From: Actinoplanes sandaracinus
GTDB taxonomy: Bacteria > Actinomycetota > Actinomycetes > Mycobacteriales > Micromonosporaceae
Assembly: GCF_030009775.1 (NCBI RefSeq)
Contig: NZ_JASCTH010000001.1
Location: forward strand, 124,001-188,000
Length of the DNA stretch: 64,000 bases
Direction: 5' to 3'
Part shown: one piece after another, positions 1-9,314 of the stretch
How the letters are laid out: each line of letters begins with the position of its first letter
How positions within the stretch are numbered: position 1 is the first letter of the stretch
Position numbers and translations under genes: made by a program
The notes under the pieces: model-generated
The model's input: only the letters and a program-made list of their open reading frames with translations
The model's database searches: none
Told to the model about the DNA's origin: nothing

Positions 1-834
1 CGAGCAGGCTGATCGCGGCCACCGCCCCGAGCACCGTGGTGAAGGCGCCGGCGCTCTCGGTCTGCGTCTCCAGCAGCTGGGCGGCGTTCTGGACGCGGTA
101 GGCGCCGGGCTCCAGCCGCCGGTCGAGGATCGTGCTGATCTCGGACTGGACGGCGCCGACCGTCGACGGGCCGGCGGTCTCGACCAGGATCGAGCTGAGC
201 GGGCCGTACCCGGCGAGCACCTGCCGGACCGCGCTGATCGGCGCGACCGCGATGTCGTTCGAGCCCTGGGCGCCGGACGAGCTCTTCTCCCGCAGCACCC
301 CGGTCACGGTGAACAGGGCCCCGCCGGCGGTGACCTGCCGGCCGACCGGGTCGGCGCCGGAGAACAGCTCCTCGGCGACGGTCTGCCCGATCACCACCAC
401 CCGGCGGGCCTGGGCCTCGTCGTCGGCGGTGAAGGCCGCGCCGCTCTCAACCGGGAAGTTCGACGCGGCGAACCAGCTCGGGGTGGTCCCGACGAACGAG
501 GCGATCCGGTGCTCGGCGCCCTCGTGGGTGAGGGTCGCCGGGGTGCTGACCACGGGCGAGACCGAGCGGACGCCGGGGGCGACGGCCGGGTCGTCGAGGG
601 CTTCGGCGACCTTCATGGTGAGGCCGCCGGCCCCGTGGCGGGTGCTCATCACGGTCAGGGTGTCGGCGCCCAGCGCCTCGATGCGGGCGGCGACCGTCCG
701 GGCCGAGCCGTTGCCGACCGCGACGAGCAGGGTCACCGCGGCGACACCGATCAGGATGCCCAGCATGGTCAGGGTCGAGCGCAGCTTGTTCGCGCCGATC
801 CCCCGCAGGGCGAACCGGGCGATCTCGGTGAGGT

Positions 835-838
<4 letters not shown>
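1..838 (-). CDS. MacB-like ABC transporter permease (partial)
   Basis: Membrane permease of a MacB-type export system. The visible N-terminal 279 residues begin MNLTEIARFALRGI, followed by one hydrophobic segment (about residues 22-44) and then a soluble MacB periplasmic-core-like domain rich in short beta segments. A second hydrophobic segment begins at the window edge (VLGAVAAISLL), where the C-terminal FtsX-type membrane part would follow; the gene runs off the window. The GTG start overlaps the stop of the ATPase gene (GTGA), so the two are translationally coupled. Order kinase, adaptor, adaptor, ATPase, permease suggests one operon. Family knowledge: such permeases work by mechanotransmission with a HlyD/MacA partner. 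In Gram-positive bacteria the substrate could be a peptide, antibiotic or lipid; nothing here identifies it. Confidence 0.88.
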
Positions 839-1557
<719 letters not shown>

Positions 1558-1559
1558 GA

Positions 1560-2654
1560 TCAGCGCCCGCCTGTCCCGCCGGACGCCGCGCCGGGTGGCA
1601 CACCGCTCCCGTCACGCGTGTCCGTCGTGGCGGTGCTCGTGGTCGGCACCACCACCCGCTCGCCGGAGGTCAGGCCGGAGGTGATCTGGTACGCGTCCTC
1701 GCCCTCGAGGCCGACCTGCACCTGGCGGGTCTCCTGGCGGCCGGCGCTGTCCAGGACGGTCACCGACCTGCGGTTGCCGGTGGCGACGACGGCGGCCGAG
1801 TTCACCATGACCGCGTTCTCCACGCTGCCGGTGACCACCGAGACGGTGACGGTCTGGCCCGGCTTGGCGCCCTCGGGCGGGTTCGGCAGGCTGACCGTCA
1901 CGCCGTAGGTCACCACGTCGCCCTCGCCGGTGGCGGTCGGGTCGACGGCCACCACCTCGCCGGTGGTCTCGGCGTTCTGCAGCGCGTTCCAGACGATCGT
2001 GGCGCTCTGGCCGGCCTTCAGCTCGGTCGCGTCCGACTCGGAGAACGCCGCCGTGATCTGCAGCTTCGTGAGATCGGCGAGGTCGACGAAACCGGCGGCC
2101 TTGTCCCGGCCGGTGACGCTGGACGAACCGCCGAGCGTTCCGTTGACCGCCACCACGGTCGCGGCCATCGGGGCGGTCAGCCGGGTGCCTGCGACCGCCG
2201 CCTCCGCCTCGTCGACCGCCAGTTCGGCCTCGGTCACCGCGTGGGAGGCGATGCCGGTGTCGGTCCCGGCGTTCTCGGCCCGGGCCAGGGCCTCCTTGGC
2301 GGCCGTCAGGTTCGCGCCCGCCAGCGCCAGGTCGCGTTTGGCGTCGGCGTCGTCGACCCGGGCCAGCAGGGCGCCCGCGGCGACCTCCTGGCCGACCTTC
2401 ACCCCGATCTCGGTGACCGTGCCGGAGGTGCCGAACGTGGCGGTGGCGGTGGCGGCGCTGACCACGGCGCCGTCGGCGGAGACGGTCCGGGTGACGGTGC
2501 CCTGGGTGGCGGTGACCGTGCGGATCCCGGACGCGCTCGCGCCACTGGACTCCGAGGGGTCGCGCAGCAGGGTCCAACCCCAGAGACCGGCGCCGACGAT
2601 CAGCAGGGCCAGCAGGGCGTTCACCGCCGTGCTGGGACGACGAAACGCTTTCAC
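1560..2654 (-). CDS. HlyD/MacA-type efflux adaptor protein 1
   Basis: Extracytoplasmic adaptor of the efflux system, 364 residues. One N-terminal membrane anchor (ALLALLIVGAGLWGW, about residues 14-28) is followed by a biotinyl-lipoyl-like half (VGQEVAAGALLARVDD), an Ala/Glu-rich helical hairpin (about 105-155), the second lipoyl half (LTAPMAATVVAVNGTLG) and beta-barrel and membrane-proximal regions (LTSGERVVVPT). This is the classical MacA/HlyD order. GTG start. The C-terminal end is Gly/Ser/Thr-rich. It sits 58 bp downstream of a second adaptor gene. Two different adaptors feeding one ATPase-permease pair is less common than one; they may form a mixed assembly or serve alternative states, which is inference. 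Confidence 0.9.
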   Translation of the reverse strand: MKAFRRPSTAVNALLALLIVGAGLWGWTLLRDPSESSGASASGIRTVTATQGTVTRTVSADGAVVSAATATATFGTSGTVTEIGVKVGQEVAAGALLARVDDADAKRDLALAGANLTAAKEALARAENAGTDTGIASHAVTEAELAVDEAEAAVAGTRLTAPMAATVVAVNGTLGGSSSVTGRDKAAGFVDLADLTKLQITAAFSESDATELKAGQSATIVWNALQNAETTGEVVAVDPTATGEGDVVTYGVTVSLPNPPEGAKPGQTVTVSVVTGSVENAVMVNSAAVVATGNRRSVTVLDSAGRQETRQVQVGLEGEDAYQITSGLTSGERVVVPTTSTATTDTRDGSGVPPGAASGGTGGR

Positions 2655-2712
2655 ACCGTCATCATGGCCTTCCGGCCCGTTCGTGGTCCGGTGTTCGCCG
2701 GTATTCCCCCTC

Positions 2713-3810
2713 CTACCAGGAACGTACGACCTGGTCGCCCTGGGCCAGTCCGTCGGTTATCTCGGTGTATTGGTCCCCGCGGAGCCCGACGGCCACGGTG
2801 CGCTCGACCGACTGGTTTCCGTCGCGCACCAGCACGGTGCCCGCCCCGCCGGCGATGTCGTGCACCGCCGTCGACGGCACCCGGACCACGTCCGTCACCT
2901 CGCCGGTGCGCACCTTGACCTGCGCGCGCTGGCCGGCGAGCAGGTCGGCCGGGGAGTCGGCGAAGGCCACCACCACGCCGAAGCGGACCAGCGTCCCGTC
3001 CGAGGTGCCAGCCGGGTCGACCTGGAGCACCTGGGCGTCGTACACGCTGTCGGAGCCGGCCAGGGTGACCGTGGCGGTCTGCCCGGCGGTGAGCGAGCCC
3101 GCGTCCGCCTCCGGGAAGTCGGCCCGCACCTGCATCGTGTGGGTGTCGGCCAGACTGATGAACGCCGACCCGCCCTCGACCTGGTCGCCGACCTCGCCCT
3201 CGACGGCGACGACGGTCCCGGCGATCGGGGCGGTGAGGGTGGTGCCGCCGAGGGCCTTCTCCGCCTTCTCGACCGCGCGGGCAGCCCGGTAGACCTCCTG
3301 CTCCGCGGTCAACACCCGGTCGGCGCCGGTGTCGGGAAAGCCCATGGTCGGACACGCGCTCGCCGCCGCCACCACCACCTGGGCACAGGTCGTGGCGCTC
3401 GCGGTGGTGCGGGCCGCGACCGTCCTCGCCTCGCCGAGTCGCGCCTGGGCCTCGGCGAGGCCCGCCTCGGCGTCCCGGACGTCGTCGGTGGCCTCGGCGT
3501 CGTCGAGGACCGCGAGGGTCTGGCCCTTGGTCACCCGGTTGCCGGCGCGGACCCCCACCGACTCCACGGTGCCCGCCACGGTGAAGGAGAGGGCGCGAGT
3601 GATGGCCGGTTCCACGGTGCCGACGGTGGCCACGTCGAGGGTCACCGCGCCCCGGTCGGCGATCGCGACGACGAGGGCGGCCGGGGTGTCCCCACCGCCC
3701 CGGTTCAGGGCGGCCAGCGCGCCCCCGGTCACGGCTCCGATCGCGACGATCGCGGCGCCGATCAGCCGAATACGACGCTTGCTTCGTTTTTCGCCCGATT
3801 TTTCGCTCAC
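2713..3810 (-). CDS. HlyD/MacA-type efflux adaptor protein 2
   Basis: Second membrane-fusion adaptor, 365 residues. Basic N-terminus (VSEKSGEKRSKRRIRL), one transmembrane segment (LIGAAIVAIGAVTGGALAAL), a lipoyl-like half (VTKGQTLAVLDDAEA), a helical hairpin that contains two cysteines (TTCAQVVVAAASACPTMG), the second lipoyl half (LTAPIAGTVVAVEGEVGDQV) and a C-terminal domain ending LAQGDQVVRSW. I chose the GTG at 3810 because the frame upstream of it runs back into the kinase gene (stop at 3857) and lacks adaptor-like sequence. The cysteine pair in the hairpin is unusual for the family and could form a disulfide outside the membrane. It lies 46 bp after the kinase stop and 58 bp before adaptor 1. 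Confidence 0.88.
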   Translation of the reverse strand: MSEKSGEKRSKRRIRLIGAAIVAIGAVTGGALAALNRGGGDTPAALVVAIADRGAVTLDVATVGTVEPAITRALSFTVAGTVESVGVRAGNRVTKGQTLAVLDDAEATDDVRDAEAGLAEAQARLGEARTVAARTTASATTCAQVVVAAASACPTMGFPDTGADRVLTAEQEVYRAARAVEKAEKALGGTTLTAPIAGTVVAVEGEVGDQVEGGSAFISLADTHTMQVRADFPEADAGSLTAGQTATVTLAGSDSVYDAQVLQVDPAGTSDGTLVRFGVVVAFADSPADLLAGQRAQVKVRTGEVTDVVRVPSTAVHDIAGGAGTVLVRDGNQSVERTVAVGLRGDQYTEITDGLAQGDQVVRSW

Positions 3811-3856
3811 GATCCTAGATTGTGGCTGTTCGGCTGGCCCCGTCCGTACCAAATGA

Positions 3857-5977
3857 TCAAGAAGCGCGGGTGAGCTGGCGGGAGATCGTCTCCATCGTCT
3901 CGCCCACCTCGCGGGCGCGTTCGTGCAGGTCACGAAGCACCTCAGGGGAGGCTTCGGGCGCATGGCGGGCGCGGTCCTCGAGGTCGGCGCAGCGGGCGGC
4001 GAAACGGTTCGCGCCGAGGGTGGCCGAGGAGGCTTTCAGGCTGTGGGCGAGACGCGCCAGGTTGCGGGTGTCGCCGCTCGCGGCGGCGGAGTCCATCCGG
4101 TCCAGCAGGCCCGGCAGGCGGTCGGCGAAGTTGTGCAGGATCTCGGCGAGACGGCGGCGGTCCGCGGCCTCGGCGTCCGGTCCGGCCATCACGTCGACGC
4201 AGGCCCGGATGGTGGCGGACTCGCCGTCACCGGGCCCGGGCAGCGGCCCGAGTCCGGCCAGGCGCACGTCGGCGTACGCGGCGGCGGCCAGCACCCTCTC
4301 CAGTTCTCCGGCGTCGACCGGTCCGGTCAGGATCCCGTCCACGCCCGCTCTGACGAAATCCTCATGGTCCTCAGGTCCCGGGCACACCGCGACGATGCGC
4401 GGCGCCCCGTGCCGCGGCGGCTCGGCGTGGATCAGTCCCGTCGCGCTCGGGCCGTCCAGAACCGGCAGGCCGGAGCCCATCAGCACCAGGTCGTACCGGT
4501 CTCGCTGCACCGCCTCCACGGCCGCCTCCCCGTCGGTGACCGTCACCACCCGGTGGCCGCGGCGCTCCAGCAGACGCCGGGTCAGCCGCCGGCCGACCAG
4601 GTCGGCCTCGGCGATCAGCACCAACAGCGACTTCTCCCGGCCGGCCGGCGCCGAGCGGCCGGGCCGCTCCGGCTGCCGCGCCGTCTCCAGCCGCAGCGCC
4701 ACGGTGACCGTGGTGCCCTTCCCGGGACGGCAGTCGGTGGTGATGGCTCCGCCCATCGACGCGGCCAGCCGCCACGCCAGCAGCGCACCCGAGTCGGGTC
4801 GCCGTTCGGAGGCCACTCCCAGGCCGGTGTCGCGGACCGCGAAACGAACCAGGAGACGGTCGCCGTCCTCCTGCGCCGACACGGTGACCGTGACGGCGCC
4901 GTGCTCGGTGTTCGCCACCGCCTGCCGCAGCACCGCGGTCAGGATCCGCCGCACCCGCTGCTCGTCGCCGCGGGCACGTTCCGGGCAGCCCGCCGCCAGG
5001 TGCCCGGCCAGGTGCAGCCCGTTGGCCTCGGCCTGCGCCGTCACCGGCTCCATGGCCCGCCGCATGCAGCCGCGCAGCGCGAACGGCCGCCGCTCCAGTC
5101 GCAGCTCACCAGTCTCGATCAAGGCCAGTTCCAGCAGGTCGTCGACGACCGCGAGCAGTGCGGTCCCACTGGCGTGGACGGTCTCGGTCAGCTCCCGCTG
5201 CCGCTCGTCGAGGTCCGTCTCCAGGAGCATTCCGGTCATCGCGGTGACCGCGGTCATCGGCGTGCGGATCTCGTGGCTCATCGCGTTCAGGAACGCCGAT
5301 CCGGCCGCGGTGACCGTCTTCGCCTCGTCCCGTGCCCGCGCGTGCGCGGCCGCCGAGGCGTTGCACACCGCGGCCAGTTCGGCCAGCTCACGCGGCGACC
5401 GCACCGTCACGGGCAGCGCCGGTTCCCCGCGCCGGGCCCGGCCGGCCGCCGCCGTGATCTCTGCCGCCGCCCGGGTGAACCGCCGCACCAGCATCTGGCC
5501 GCCGATCAGCACCAGCAGCCCGCACAGCACCGCCACCCAGCTGATCATCCAGCGGCTGTTGCGGGCGACGGCCGAGGCCTCGCCGATCCGCCGGTCCAGC
5601 CGGATCTGCTCGTGGCGGCGCATCTCGTCGACGGCGGCCCGCAGCCCGGCGACGTCACCGGCCGGGTCGATCCGTCGCAGGAGTTCATGGTGCACCGGGT
5701 CCGGGCCGGCCAGGGCGGCGAGTTCGGCCACCCGCGGCCGCACCACGTCGGCGGCCGCCGGGCCGCCGGATCCCCGCGCGTCGACAGCCGTCCGCAGCTC
5801 ACCGATGCGCTCCAGCAGCACGCTCGACTGCCGCACCGCGTCCTGCGCCCGCAGACTCTCGCCGTTGCGCAGCAGCCCGGTGACCGCCACCGCCGTGACG
5901 GCGGCCAGCGTCAGCAGCATCCCGGCCCGCAGCAGACGCCCGGTGCTCCACCCGTTCCGGTCCCCCATCCGCGGCAC
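3857..5977 (-). CDS. Hybrid histidine kinase with degenerate receiver and Hpt domain
   Basis: Membrane sensor kinase, 706 residues. Transmembrane segments at about 17-36 and 143-166 bracket a roughly 105-residue sensor region. A linker leads to the DHp domain (H235 in MSHEIRTPM), then a GHKL ATPase domain with G1 DTGLG and G2 GKGTTV. The N-box asparagine is replaced (RQAVANTEHG, Q352). A receiver-like domain (about 450-570) lacks the expected phospho-acceptor Asp (LVLMGSGLP, G501), part of the acidic pair (IAEAD), the Thr/Ser (VCPG) and the Lys (LTGP, G552). A C-terminal Hpt domain keeps its His (LAHSLKASSATLG, H645). It is the first gene of the efflux operon on this strand and is divergent from the response regulator at 6055. 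How phosphate would pass from H235 to H645 without a working receiver is unclear; the separate regulator may substitute. Confidence 0.9.
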   Translation of the reverse strand: MPRMGDRNGWSTGRLLRAGMLLTLAAVTAVAVTGLLRNGESLRAQDAVRQSSVLLERIGELRTAVDARGSGGPAAADVVRPRVAELAALAGPDPVHHELLRRIDPAGDVAGLRAAVDEMRRHEQIRLDRRIGEASAVARNSRWMISWVAVLCGLLVLIGGQMLVRRFTRAAAEITAAAGRARRGEPALPVTVRSPRELAELAAVCNASAAAHARARDEAKTVTAAGSAFLNAMSHEIRTPMTAVTAMTGMLLETDLDERQRELTETVHASGTALLAVVDDLLELALIETGELRLERRPFALRGCMRRAMEPVTAQAEANGLHLAGHLAAGCPERARGDEQRVRRILTAVLRQAVANTEHGAVTVTVSAQEDGDRLLVRFAVRDTGLGVASERRPDSGALLAWRLAASMGGAITTDCRPGKGTTVTVALRLETARQPERPGRSAPAGREKSLLVLIAEADLVGRRLTRRLLERRGHRVVTVTDGEAAVEAVQRDRYDLVLMGSGLPVLDGPSATGLIHAEPPRHGAPRIVAVCPGPEDHEDFVRAGVDGILTGPVDAGELERVLAAAAYADVRLAGLGPLPGPGDGESATIRACVDVMAGPDAEAADRRRLAEILHNFADRLPGLLDRMDSAAASGDTRNLARLAHSLKASSATLGANRFAARCADLEDRARHAPEASPEVLRDLHERAREVGETMETISRQLTRAS

Positions 5978-6042
5978 GGCAATTACTCTATGGAGTGATC
6001 AAGGGCGTTGTGATCGCTTCGGTGATCGTGGTCGCGCCGGTC

Positions 6043-6049
6043 GGAGGAG
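6043..6049 (+). promoter_or_regulatory. Ribosome binding site deciding the response-regulator start
   Basis: GGAGGAG lies about 6 bases before the ATG at 6055. It argues against an in-frame GTG at 5995 that would add 20 residues unlike a receiver N-terminus. Confidence 0.6.
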
Positions 6050-6054
6050 TGATG

Positions 6055-6429
6055 ATGGCTTCGGTTCTCGTGGTCGACGACGATCCGACCCTGCTGCGCA
6101 TCATCGAGACGGTGCTGCGCTCCGCCGGGCTCGACGTCTCGGCCCGCGACACCGGTCAGGCCGCCCTTCGCGCGGCCCACGCCCGCCGCCCCGACTGCGC
6201 CGTCCTGGACGCCTCCCTCGACGCGCTCGGCCACGACATGACCGCCCCCGCCGTCTGCCACGCCCTGCGCACCGCCGGCGACACCGCCGACGTCCCCATC
6301 CTGCTGCTCACCGAGCGTGGCCGCTGGCTGGAGGTGGCCGCCGCCTTCGACGCCGGCGCCGACGACTACCTGCCGAAACCCTTCAGCGCCCAGGACCTCC
6401 TGCACCGCGTGGAGGCATTGACCCTCTGA
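6055..6429 (+). CDS. Single-domain response regulator
   Basis: Stand-alone receiver, 124 residues, beginning MASVLVVDDDPTLLR. The acidic cluster (VDDD), phospho-acceptor Asp (CAVLDASLD), Thr (LLLTERG) and Lys (YLPKPF) are all present, so it should be phosphorylatable. The segment after the acceptor Asp is a little longer than usual (DASLDALGHDMTAPAV). There is no output domain, so it acts by protein contact or phosphotransfer. It is divergent from the hybrid kinase at 3857-5977, 77 bp away. It supplies exactly the residues that the kinase's own receiver has lost, so a role as phosphate shuttle or final acceptor for the kinase's Hpt domain is plausible (inference). Confidence 0.88.
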   Translation: MASVLVVDDDPTLLRIIETVLRSAGLDVSARDTGQAALRAAHARRPDCAVLDASLDALGHDMTAPAVCHALRTAGDTADVPILLLTERGRWLEVAAAFDAGADDYLPKPFSAQDLLHRVEALTL

Positions 6430-6524
6430 AACCCCCTTCGCGTACGGCCACCCCGCTCCGCCGATTCAGGGCCGCACCGTTCCCCACCACCGGCCCGGTC
6501 GCCCATGGCGTCTACAGTCCACGG

Positions 6525-7328
6525 ATGTCGATCACTGACGGGGAGCTGGCAATCGCGGCGGCTCAGGCCGGTGCTGCGGTCGTCCGCGGGCATTACGGGT
6601 CATCGCTGGAACGCTATGCCAAGGGGGCGGGCGACTTCGCCACGATCGCGGACGTCGAGGCCGAGAAGGCGATCCTCGGCGTGTTGCGGGCCGCGCGCCC
6701 GGACGACGTCGTGCTCGGTGAGGAGAGCGGGCGCACCGGCGCGGAGGGCGGCGAGCGCCTGTGGCTGGTGGATCCGCTGTGCGGAACGCTGAACTACGCC
6801 GTACGCAACATGCTCGTCTCGGTCAACGTCGCCCTGCGCACCGGCGCCGGGGTGAGCGTCGCGGCGTCCGCGGACCCGTTCAACGACGAGGTGTTCTGGA
6901 CCGGCGGCGACGGCGCGTACGTCCGTCGCGGCGGCGCCGACCAGCCGCTCGTCCCGTCGGCCGAGTCGAACCTGGTCGACCTCAACCTCGATCCGCCGTT
7001 TCCGAACCGGGCGGATTTCCTCGCCGCCCGGATGCTCGCCGACGACGGTTTCATCGGGCGGTTCCGGCCGCGGGTGGTCTCCACGACGCTGGCCGTGGCC
7101 TGGGTCGCCGCCGGCCGCCGGGCCGGTTACGTCACCGACGGCCACCTGCGCGACAGCGTCCACTTCGCGGCCGGGATCGCCCTCTGCCAGGCGGCCGGCT
7201 GCGTGGTGACCGACCTCGACGGCCGGCCACCGCACACCGGCCGCGGCGGTCTCGTGGTGGCGGCCGACGAGCCGGCGCACACCGCCCTGCTGGCGCTCGT
7301 CGCGAGTCAGCAGGGCGGCGGCGCCTGA
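6525..7328 (+). CDS. Inositol-monophosphatase-family protein with altered metal ligands
   Basis: IMPase-fold protein, 267 residues; members hydrolyse inositol phosphate, PAP or sugar phosphates using two or three Mg ions. The family landmarks are visible: GEESG (65-69), WLVDPLCGTLNYA (80-92) and HFAAGIALCQAAG (213-225). Two canonical Asp ligands are changed: DPIDGT reads DPLCGT (Asp to Cys86), and WDxAAG reads VHFAAG (Asp to His213). Cys and His can still bind metal, so this may be a different metal preference rather than plain loss of activity. ATG start at 6525. It is convergent with the glycosidase gene, 4 bp away. No linked gene suggests a substrate. Confidence 0.82.
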   Translation: MSITDGELAIAAAQAGAAVVRGHYGSSLERYAKGAGDFATIADVEAEKAILGVLRAARPDDVVLGEESGRTGAEGGERLWLVDPLCGTLNYAVRNMLVSVNVALRTGAGVSVAASADPFNDEVFWTGGDGAYVRRGGADQPLVPSAESNLVDLNLDPPFPNRADFLAARMLADDGFIGRFRPRVVSTTLAVAWVAAGRRAGYVTDGHLRDSVHFAAGIALCQAAGCVVTDLDGRPPHTGRGGLVVAADEPAHTALLALVASQQGGGA

Positions 7329-7332
7329 GCCG

Positions 7333-9276
7333 TCAGACTCCGGCTTTGCGCCAGCGCTGGGCGGCGGAGCCGTCGCAGTCGCGGATCTGCGGCAGCACGT
7401 TGTCGGCGACGTTGCCGCCGGGGATGTCGACGCATCGGCCCGACTTCGGGTTGAGCAGGCTGCCAGCGCTGGTGAACTGGAACCGCTGAGCGGCGCCGCC
7501 GTTGCAGGTCCACAGTTGCACCACGGCGCCGTTGGCGGTGGCGCCGCCCTTGACGTCGAGGCACAGGTTGTTCTTGGTGAGGACGCGTTCGTCGGAGTGG
7601 ATCCACTGCTGGGCGGACGTGCCGTTGCAGGGGTACATCTGCGGGCGGGCGCCGCTGGCGAAGGTGGCCGACGGCACGTCGAGGCACTTGCCGTTGAGGG
7701 CGCTGATCAGCGACACCGTGTAGGTGGCGGTGTCCCAGACGGCGGTGTTGTCGCTGTCGCGGTAGAGGACGAGGTTGCCGTCGTTCTGCAGGCGCAGCGT
7801 GGAGGCGCCCTTGCCGGCGGTGCCGGAGGCCCAAATCGCCGGGTTCGCGAACGTGTCGCCCGGCTTGACCGTGTGGTCTCTGGTGTGGTCGTAGAGGACC
7901 AGGTCGCCGTCGTCCTGACCGGTCAGGCGGTAGGCCTTCTGCCCGCCCCGGGCCCACAGGACCCGGTTGCCGGCGGCGGTGACCTCGTAGAGGACCAGGT
8001 TGCCGTCGCCCTGCATCCAGAGCGTGTACCTGCCGTTGCCGGAGCGCAGCGCGGAGCCGCGGAACAGGGAGCGGCCCGAAACCAGCGCCGACGGCCAGGA
8101 GTCGCCGCGCAGGGCGGCGCCGACGTCGGAGTACATCGGCTCCTTCGGGTTCCCGGCGGCGTCCCGCAGGCCGAAGTGGCATTCGCCCGGCCGTTCCGCG
8201 CAGATCGGGTGAGCCGGGCTCGGCTGCTGGAAGGAGTAGACGAACAGCGGGCCCGCGTAGGGCCGCATCCGCCAGGAGCGCACACCCTCTTCCAGGGCGT
8301 CGCGGACGTACCGGGCGGCCAGGGGTTCGCGCGGGCCGAGCATGGAGAAGCCGAACTCGGTGGCCCAGATCTTCTTGTGCCCATCGCCGTTGCGGACCAT
8401 CACGTCGTGGAGCGCGGCGAGGCCGCCGCAGTCGACGTCACCGTCCGGGCCGAAGCCGGACCAGAACCGGTACCAGACGCCGTTGGCGCAGGACGTCCTG
8501 GCGTACGACGGCAGGTGGCCCCCGCCCATGTCCGGGTAGGGGTGGACGGTGACCGCGTCGAAGAAGGCGCCCTTGTTGTTCCGGTACGCGATCTCCAGCC
8601 AGTCGGCGGGCTCGTTGTCGTTGCGGATCGGGGTGGCGGTGGCGTCGACGTCCCCGCCCGCGGAGCCGCCGGCCAGCACGAGGCAGGCGGCGCACCGGGC
8701 CTTGACCGCCTTGGACGCGATCTCCACCAGGTCCCAGTAGCGTCCGGCCCGCACCGCGGGACTGTTGTCGCCGTGGTTGCCGAACGTGGTGATGTTCGGT
8801 TCGTTCCACACCTCGTACGCCTGCACCTTGGGCCCGAAGTGGTCGACCGTGGCGGCCACGATCCTCTCCCACGCCGCGTTGTCGGACGGCAGGTGTTCGG
8901 TGCGGCCCGCGGCGTTGGCCCAGGCGGCCGAGTAGTCGAGAATGAGCAGCACCCGGATGCCCTGCTCGTAGGCGGCGTCGACCTGCTCGTCGAGACGGTT
9001 CACGGTCCAGTCCATCGGGCCGCCCTCGACCGGCTGGACGTCGTTCCAGAACAGGTCGAGACGCAGGATCGGCTTCTTGGCGCCGAGATAGGCGTCCATC
9101 TCCGGGATCCGGCCGACCGCCCCGGCCCGGTCTCCGCCGTCGATGAGTCCGACATCGTCGGCGGTGAACACATACGGGTTCGATATCGGCACCGGTTCGG
9201 CCGCGGCGGCTGCCACCGGCAGCGCGGCGGCCACCAGCGAGGCGACCGCCGCGGCGCTCAGCAATCTCTTCAACAC
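7333..9276 (-). CDS. Secreted glycoside hydrolase with B-lectin and ricin-B modules
   Basis: Exported carbohydrate-active enzyme, 647 residues. Signal peptide at 1-26 (LLSAAAVASLVAAALPVAAAAA). The catalytic region (about 30-395) resembles clan-A TIM-barrel glycosidases: YEVWNEPN gives a candidate acid/base E159, VTVHPYP lies in the middle, and IWATEFGFS gives a candidate nucleophile E307. Residues about 402-515 form a bulb-type lectin module with repeated GDGNLVLY, DDGDLVLYD and NDGNLVLYR. Residues about 525-647 form a ricin-B-like trefoil (GKCLDVPSA, NLCLDVKGG, GRCVDIPGG). The GH family number cannot be fixed by eye; GH39- or GH5-like is likely. Two lectin modules of different folds suggest binding to plant or fungal polysaccharide. 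It stands alone on the strand. Confidence 0.85.
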   Translation of the reverse strand: MLKRLLSAAAVASLVAAALPVAAAAAEPVPISNPYVFTADDVGLIDGGDRAGAVGRIPEMDAYLGAKKPILRLDLFWNDVQPVEGGPMDWTVNRLDEQVDAAYEQGIRVLLILDYSAAWANAAGRTEHLPSDNAAWERIVAATVDHFGPKVQAYEVWNEPNITTFGNHGDNSPAVRAGRYWDLVEIASKAVKARCAACLVLAGGSAGGDVDATATPIRNDNEPADWLEIAYRNNKGAFFDAVTVHPYPDMGGGHLPSYARTSCANGVWYRFWSGFGPDGDVDCGGLAALHDVMVRNGDGHKKIWATEFGFSMLGPREPLAARYVRDALEEGVRSWRMRPYAGPLFVYSFQQPSPAHPICAERPGECHFGLRDAAGNPKEPMYSDVGAALRGDSWPSALVSGRSLFRGSALRSGNGRYTLWMQGDGNLVLYEVTAAGNRVLWARGGQKAYRLTGQDDGDLVLYDHTRDHTVKPGDTFANPAIWASGTAGKGASTLRLQNDGNLVLYRDSDNTAVWDTATYTVSLISALNGKCLDVPSATFASGARPQMYPCNGTSAQQWIHSDERVLTKNNLCLDVKGGATANGAVVQLWTCNGGAAQRFQFTSAGSLLNPKSGRCVDIPGGNVADNVLPQIRDCDGSAAQRWRKAGV

Positions 9277-9314
9277 CTGTAGATGTATAGATCAGTTCGG
9301 GCGGAGATGTCGCC

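Noticed and set aside
2641..2654. CGAAACGCTTTCAC, a LacI-like palindrome at the adaptor 1 start
   Set aside because: It is inside the operon at a start codon, its symmetry is imperfect and nothing links the efflux system to LacI control; probably chance.
3822..7328. Long plus-strand frame that includes the phosphatase
   Set aside because: Only the part from 6525 has family motifs and a sensible start; the upstream part is antisense to the kinase.
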